Part shown: in pieces, positions 60,187 to 64,000 of the stretch | Layout of the letters: every line of letters starts with the position of its first letter | Numbering within the stretch: position 1 is the first letter of the stretch | Assembly (NCBI RefSeq): GCF_000337095.1 | Contig: NZ_AOIV01000006.1 | Location: forward strand, 125,789 to 189,788 | Direction: 5' to 3' | Source of the DNA: Halogeometricum pallidum JCM 14848 | GTDB taxonomy: Archaea > Halobacteriota > Halobacteria > Halobacteriales > Haloferacaceae | DNA: 64,000 nucleotides | Program-made: the position numbers and the translations under genes | Notes under the pieces: model-generated | The model's database searches: none | Seen by the model: the letters and a program-made list of their open reading frames with translations, nothing else | What the model was told of the DNA's origin: nothing

Positions 60187-60351
60187 AGTCAGTTGGGCTA
60201 GAATCCTCTCGAAAGGAGTAAAAGGATTTCGAAGGGCCGAGATACCGGTACGGAGACGTTTGCACCGCTCTCGGCCGTCGACCCGTTCGCGAGAAGCGTC
60301 GGTGGTATCGGCGTCAGTCCGCTCTCGACGCCCGTCTCCCGCGCCCGCGAC

Positions 60352-60885
60352 TCACCCTTCCGCCAGCGCGATGAGCGCGTCGGCGTCGCCGTTCATCCGC
60401 CGCAGCAGCGACCGCATCTCGGCCTTCGACTCAGCGGTCACCTCGACCAACACCATGCCCTCGTCGGGTTGGCCGTAGACGACGCTCGCGCCGACGGGCG
60501 CCGAGAGCACCGCCGGCAGCGTCGCCAAGTCCTCCTCGCCGTCGACGACGACGGTGACGGGACCCGTCTCGTCCAACGCGTCGCGGACGGCGACGACCAG
60601 CGCCTCGGTTATCTCGCCGGCCGGGTTGCTCACGTCGCGGCGCGACTCGGGGTCCGACAGCGCGCGCCGTATCTCCTCTGCGACGGCGCTCCGCTTCGTC
60701 AGGCCGTCGACGACGGCCACGTCCGGCGCGCGGCCGAACTCGCGGAGGTGGTAGGTGACCACGTCGCCGACGGCGACGAGGGGCGCCTCGGCGTCCGCCG
60801 CGTCGAGCAGTCGCTCGACGTCGGTGTGGAGGGGGCCGAACGGCTCTTTGAACTCGCCTCTGAGGTCCGCCGGAAGTTCGAGCAT
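60352..60885 (-). CDS. GTP-dependent dephospho-CoA kinase
   Basis: A 177-residue enzyme of the archaeal DUF359 family that phosphorylates dephospho-CoA with GTP, the last CoA step. Motifs: PLVAVGDVVTYHLREFGRAP (nucleotide and substrate region), VVDGLTKRSAVAEEI, PVTVVVDGEEDLATLPAVL and SVVYGQPDEGMVLVEVT. Lies just upstream of spt4 and rpoE on the same strand, with S24e following. Together with pantoate kinase at 37.7 kb it belongs to the same CoA route. Confidence 0.9.
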   Translation of the reverse strand: MLELPADLRGEFKEPFGPLHTDVERLLDAADAEAPLVAVGDVVTYHLREFGRAPDVAVVDGLTKRSAVAEEIRRALSDPESRRDVSNPAGEITEALVVAVRDALDETGPVTVVVDGEEDLATLPAVLSAPVGASVVYGQPDEGMVLVEVTAESKAEMRSLLRRMNGDADALIALAEG

Positions 60886-60891
60886 CGCCCG

Positions 60892-61089
60892 TCAGCGAAC
60901 CTTCAGCGCGTAGCCGCCGGCCTCGTCCACGTTCATCTCGGTCGCTATCTCGCTCGTCTCGGGGTGCGTGATGACGACGTAGCCGGCCCAGTCCTCCGTA
61001 AGGCTCGACGAGCCGCAGTTCTCACACGCTTGCGAGTCGGGCATGTTGATGTAGTGGCACTCGCGGCAGGCGAGACGCGGCTTGGCCAT
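60892..61089 (-). CDS. spt4: transcription elongation factor Spt4
   Basis: A 65-residue protein with a zinc knuckle, C9-x2-C12 and C22-x2-C25 (RLACRECHYI, CENCGSSSL), and the dimer strand TEDWAGYVVITHPETSEIA. It pairs with Spt5 to stabilise transcribing RNA polymerase. It is immediately adjacent to rpoE (start codon follows its stop) as in other archaea. Confidence 0.95.
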   Translation of the reverse strand: MAKPRLACRECHYINMPDSQACENCGSSSLTEDWAGYVVITHPETSEIATEMNVDEAGGYALKVR

Positions 61090-61668
61090 CTACTGACCCT
61101 CCGCTTCCGTCGTCGCCTCGGTGGTCTGGCGGTCGGCCTCGAGCCAGCCGTGTTTGCCGAGACCGGGCTGTTTCGCCGTGAGTCCGATCTTCGAGTCGCG
61201 CGGGTTGCGCTCGTCGATGCTCTTCGTGACGACGCGCACCCGCACGGAGTCGCCGACGCCGAGCGTTCGGTTCGACTCCGTCGAGGCGAGCTGCTGGTTC
61301 TCGCCGTCGTAGGCGAGGTATTCGTCGGATATCTGCGAGACGTGCAGCAGACCGTCGACGGGTCCGATGCCGACGAAGGCGCCGAACTCCACCACCTCGA
61401 CGACCTGCCCGTCGATGACCTCCTGCATGTCGGGGTCGAAGGTGAGGGCGTCGAACTCCGCCTCGTAGTAGACGCCTGCCCGTCCGGGCAGCACCGTCCC
61501 TTCGCCGATGTCGTGTACGTCGACGACGCTCACGACGCTCCCGACTTCTTCGTCCATCCGTCCTTCCAGCTTGTCCTGCAGGAGTCGCCTGACCCGTAAG
61601 GGGGTCACGTCAGCGAGATGCTCCGGCGGAACCTCCACTGTGTCTTTGAGTCGTACCCGTTTGTACAT
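61090..61668 (-). CDS. rpoE1: RNA polymerase subunit E' (Rpo7)
   Basis: A 192-residue Rpo7 subunit of archaeal RNA polymerase, forming the stalk with Rpo4. Residues 1-80 are the tip domain (MYKRVRLKDTVEVPPEHLAD), and residues about 80-160 an S1/OB domain (GQVVEVVEFGAFVGIGPVDG, LHVSQISDEYLAYD) that contacts the emerging transcript. Spt4 and the CoA kinase follow on the same strand, while a PIN gene precedes by 7 bp. Confidence 0.95.
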   Translation of the reverse strand: MYKRVRLKDTVEVPPEHLADVTPLRVRRLLQDKLEGRMDEEVGSVVSVVDVHDIGEGTVLPGRAGVYYEAEFDALTFDPDMQEVIDGQVVEVVEFGAFVGIGPVDGLLHVSQISDEYLAYDGENQQLASTESNRTLGVGDSVRVRVVTKSIDERNPRDSKIGLTAKQPGLGKHGWLEADRQTTEATTEAEGQ

Positions 61669-61675
61669 CGTAGTG

Positions 61676-62119
61676 CTAAGGCTCTGTTATGTCCAGTTTG
61701 TTGCGCCCCCTTATACCGATTACCCGTACGCTGCGTTCGAGCAGTCGGTCGCGAAGGGGTCTGTCGTTCGTGACGACGTAGTCGACCCCGCGCTCTGCGA
61801 GTTCCACCACGGCGTCGTCAGCGTACGTCTCCTCGGCGTCGACGACACGACATCGGTCGGCGGCGAGGTCCGACCCGACGCTCGCCGCGACGGCCTCGGT
61901 CCCGCCCCCCGCGGAGAGTTTCTCCAACTCCCTCACGACGGGTTCCGGGACCACGAGGTCGGCGTTCGCGGCCAGCAGTCGGTCGAGTTCCTCGAACACC
62001 CGGACGTCGAGTTCCACGGGCATCATCAGCGCGTTCGTGTCGAGCAGCACCGTCGTCGCTGCCCGCTCTGCGCCCGGGTTCGTCTCCGAGTCCGTCCGGT
62101 GTCGTGTCTCCGTCGTCAC
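61676..62119 (-). CDS. PIN-domain protein (FAF1/UTP24-like)
   Basis: A 147-residue protein starting at GTG 62119, which overlaps the aIF2 gamma stop (GTGA). The PIN acids are visible: D in [20 protein letters not shown] in [14 protein letters not shown], and D-D in [13 protein letters not shown] with [17 protein letters not shown]. The layout resembles rRNA-processing nucleases (FCF1/UTP24) more than VapC toxins. Its place between aIF2 gamma and rpoE supports a housekeeping RNA-processing role, which is inference. Confidence 0.85.
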   Translation of the reverse strand: MTTETRHRTDSETNPGAERAATTVLLDTNALMMPVELDVRVFEELDRLLAANADLVVPEPVVRELEKLSAGGGTEAVAASVGSDLAADRCRVVDAEETYADDAVVELAERGVDYVVTNDRPLRDRLLERSVRVIGIRGRNKLDITEP

Positions 62120-63348
62120 TTGAGGGTCCCGATACCGATGAGGCGCCATCGAGCGCCGACGCGGCGGTTGATGGCTATCTTCGCACCCTCGGCGGCGCAA
62201 ACGGGGCGCTTCAGCGAGACTTCGGCCTCGCCCGAGCGCGCACTCGTCACCGCGCCGACGGTGGTCGCCGTGCCGACGGTGAGCATCAGCGGCTCGCCCG
62301 TCGATATCTCGTCGATGGTCTCCTCGTCCTCGCCGACGACCCGTTCGAGCAGTTCCACGTCCATCGTGAACTCCTCGCGCGTCGGCGGTAGCGTCTCGGG
62401 TTCGCCCGCGACCTGTCCGGCGAGGGCGTCACCTTTCGTCAGGCTCGGGTCGAGACCGGTCCCGACGCCGCAGAGGCCGCCGGGTCGCACCTCGTCGGTC
62501 ATCTGCCCGCCGGCCTGCAGCGAGCGGATTTCGGTCGTGATGGGTCGCCACTCGGTCTGTCCGCCTTCGTCGACCTCGCGGCCGGGGCGGAGTTCGATCT
62601 CCTCGCCCTGCGAGAGTTTCCCTTCGACGACCGACCCGCCGATGACGCCGCCGGAGAGATCCTCCCACGTCGTGCCGGGTCGGTTGATGTCGAACGACCG
62701 CGCGGTGAACATCCGCGCGGCCTCCGTCTCGTCGCGCTCGGGCGTCGGAATCTCGCGCTCGATGGCGTCGATGAGGAGGTCGATGTTGACCTCCTGCTGG
62801 GCGCTGATGGGGACGATGGGGGCGTCCTCGGCGACCGTGCCCTTCACGAACTCCTGGATCTGTTCGTAGTTCTCGACCGCGCGGTCGCGGTCGACGAGGT
62901 CGACCTTGTTCTGGGCGACCACGATGTTGTCGATGCCGATGATATCGAGCGCCATCAGGTGCTCTTCGGTCTGCGCCTGCGGGACCTCCTCGGTCGCGGA
63001 AACGACGAGGACGGCACCGTCCATGATGGCCGCGCCCGAGAGCATCGTCGCCATGAGCGTCTCGTGGCCGGGCGCGTCGACGAACGATACGGTTCTGAGA
63101 ACGTCGGTCTCCTCGCCGTCTTCGTCCGTCTCCTCGACGGTGTAGCACTCCGGCGGATCGATGCCGGGAATCTGTCGGAACGTCGCGTCTGCGTAACCGA
63201 GGCGGATGGAGATGCCGCGTTTCATCTCCTCGGAGTGCTGGTCGGTCCACGACCCCGACAACGCCTGCACGAGCGTCGTCTTTCCGTGGTCGACGTGACC
63301 GACGAGTCCGATGTTCACCTCCGGTTGCTGTGGATTTTGTGTCACCAT
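62116..63348 (-). CDS. translation initiation factor aIF2 subunit gamma
   Basis: A 410-residue GTPase that carries Met-tRNAi to the small subunit. G1 motif [19 protein letters not shown], the switch region [14 protein letters not shown]3 [11 protein letters not shown]4 [10 protein letters not shown] and G5 SAQQEVN are visible, followed by two beta-barrel domains. The zinc-knuckle CxxC found in some orthologues is reduced here to one cysteine (ECYTVEE). The ATG at 63348 has GGAGG a few bases upstream (63352-63356). A GTGA overlap couples it to the PIN gene. Confidence 0.95.
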   Translation of the reverse strand: MVTQNPQQPEVNIGLVGHVDHGKTTLVQALSGSWTDQHSEEMKRGISIRLGYADATFRQIPGIDPPECYTVEETDEDGEETDVLRTVSFVDAPGHETLMATMLSGAAIMDGAVLVVSATEEVPQAQTEEHLMALDIIGIDNIVVAQNKVDLVDRDRAVENYEQIQEFVKGTVAEDAPIVPISAQQEVNIDLLIDAIEREIPTPERDETEAARMFTARSFDINRPGTTWEDLSGGVIGGSVVEGKLSQGEEIELRPGREVDEGGQTEWRPITTEIRSLQAGGQMTDEVRPGGLCGVGTGLDPSLTKGDALAGQVAGEPETLPPTREEFTMDVELLERVVGEDEETIDEISTGEPLMLTVGTATTVGAVTSARSGEAEVSLKRPVCAAEGAKIAINRRVGARWRLIGIGTLK

Positions 63349-63489
63349 TGACCTCCTGAGAGTAATCTTGGGGAAGTTTCGCCCCGAACGACTGATAAAG
63401 TTGCTGTTCTCGTGCCGTTCGAGTGCGTCGCGTGCCACCGAGACACGCATTAACGCGCGATTCGTCCCGTCAGCGTCCCCCGCCCGACG

Positions 63490-64000
63490 TTACTCGACGC
63501 GGCGCATCAGGCCGAACAGTTCCTCTCGGTACGCGTCGGGCGTCAACCCGAGGTCGATGTCCACGCTGAGGTCGATGGCCGCCGAGGGCGACTCCGTCAC
63601 CTCGCGCGCGAAGTTCGCCGCCGGGTAGGCGCCGCCGGCGACGAGCACCGAGTCGCTCGCTATCCACGCCGCGAGGTGGCCCGCGACGGGTATCTCGCCG
63701 CCCTCGATGGTTATCGGCTCCGCGCCGACGTCGACGCTGAAGCCCTCGAAGGCGTACGCCGCCTCGTACTCCGTCAGGCGGGCCGAGGCGCCCGAGGCCA
63801 CCTCGAACGTCCCCGTGTCGACCTGTTCGACCGGCCCGAGGCCGGCCTCCTTCAGGCGCGCCTCGAACTGCGCCCGCGACTGCGACTCCACCTGACCGAG
63901 CAGTTCCTTCCGGCCCGCGCCGGCGGGCAGACTCGTCAGGTCGGGGTCGAACGTCACCCGCGAGGCGAAGAACGTGGCGAACTGACCGGACGCCTGCCCG
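63490..64000 (-). CDS. partial haloarchaeal protein, N terminus beyond right edge
   Basis: The minus-strand frame is open from the right edge to the stop at 63490, and the residues upstream of the first GTG/ATG (SGQFATFFASRVTFD...) continue into unseen DNA, so the start is not in the window. Visible 170 residues: a helix with basic charges (GRKELLGQVESQSRAQFEAR), strand-rich middle (YAFEGFSVDVGAEPITIEGG, AWIASDSVLVAGGAYPAANF) and LGLTPDAYREELFGLMRRVE at the end. It might be an exported DUF6517-like protein; low certainty. Confidence 0.6.
   Translation of the reverse strand, partial: GQASGQFATFFASRVTFDPDLTSLPAGAGRKELLGQVESQSRAQFEARLKEAGLGPVEQVDTGTFEVASGASARLTEYEAAYAFEGFSVDVGAEPITIEGGEIPVAGHLAAWIASDSVLVAGGAYPAANFAREVTESPSAAIDLSVDIDLGLTPDAYREELFGLMRRVE

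Overview
The window is chromosomal DNA from a halophilic archaeon (class Halobacteria, probably a Haloferax/Halogeometricum-type genus; the genus is an inference). GC is high, the predicted proteins are rich in Asp/Glu, and the housekeeping genes are archaeal: Rpo7, Spt4, aIF2 gamma, fused Kae1-Bud32, S19e, S24e, GTP-dependent dephospho-CoA kinase, pantoate kinase, class I LysRS, PDCD5, archaellin. A PitA-type chlorite-dismutase/ABM fusion with a His-rich linker also fits haloarchaea.

Layout. 0-4 kb: the start of glpK, a lone archaellin, a TRASH/Lrp regulator, a PKD protein with a repeated C-terminal module, and a copper-chaperone-like HMA protein. 4-9.4 kb: siroheme nitrite/sulfite reductase with two small satellites, a ParB-HTH-like protein and an M20 peptidase. 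9.4-12.8 kb: tRNA-Lys, then four tightly packed genes for extremely acidic proteins that carry glycine zippers, 11-residue repeats, a SAP/Rho-N-like segment and one basic tail. This is the best candidate for an undescribed system. 12.8-20.7 kb: PepF, a zinc-ribbon protein, an M28 peptidase, TruA and two convergent sulfatase-fold enzymes. 20.8-30 kb: HisS, an EamA transporter, a PP-loop enzyme, PDCD5, S19e, a UPF0104 membrane protein, ThiL, a site-2 protease, a small winged-helix protein and a MobB-MoaE fusion. 30-39.8 kb: PyrH-LysS, a LURP-one protein, a second site-2 protease with PDZ-like regions, PadR, PitA, pantoate kinase and an aldo/keto reductase.

39.9-43.4 kb holds a convergent fructan/sucrose pair (GH32 and GH68). 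43.5-49.3 kb has an acyltransferase, an Nmad3-like protein, a Tat lipoprotein, tRNA-Gly surrounded by fragments of itself, NadE, an enoyl-CoA hydratase and a degenerate polyprenyl-synthase-like protein. At 49.4-52.8 kb a roughly 3.4 kb element of visibly lower GC sits in the 3' end of tRNA-Thr. It is bounded by a near-perfect 20 bp repeat and carries a tyrosine integrase, a putative cyclin-box protein, a lipoprotein and an unknown protein.

52.9-64 kb returns to core genome: an MBL hydrolase, membrane proteins, TrkA, a small protein overlapping a PIN-like gene, RdgB, a KEOPS fusion, S24e, and a dephospho-CoA kinase-Spt4-Rpo7 group next to a PIN gene that overlaps aIF2 gamma. The last gene runs off the right edge. 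No rRNA, CRISPR array or complete transposon was seen.
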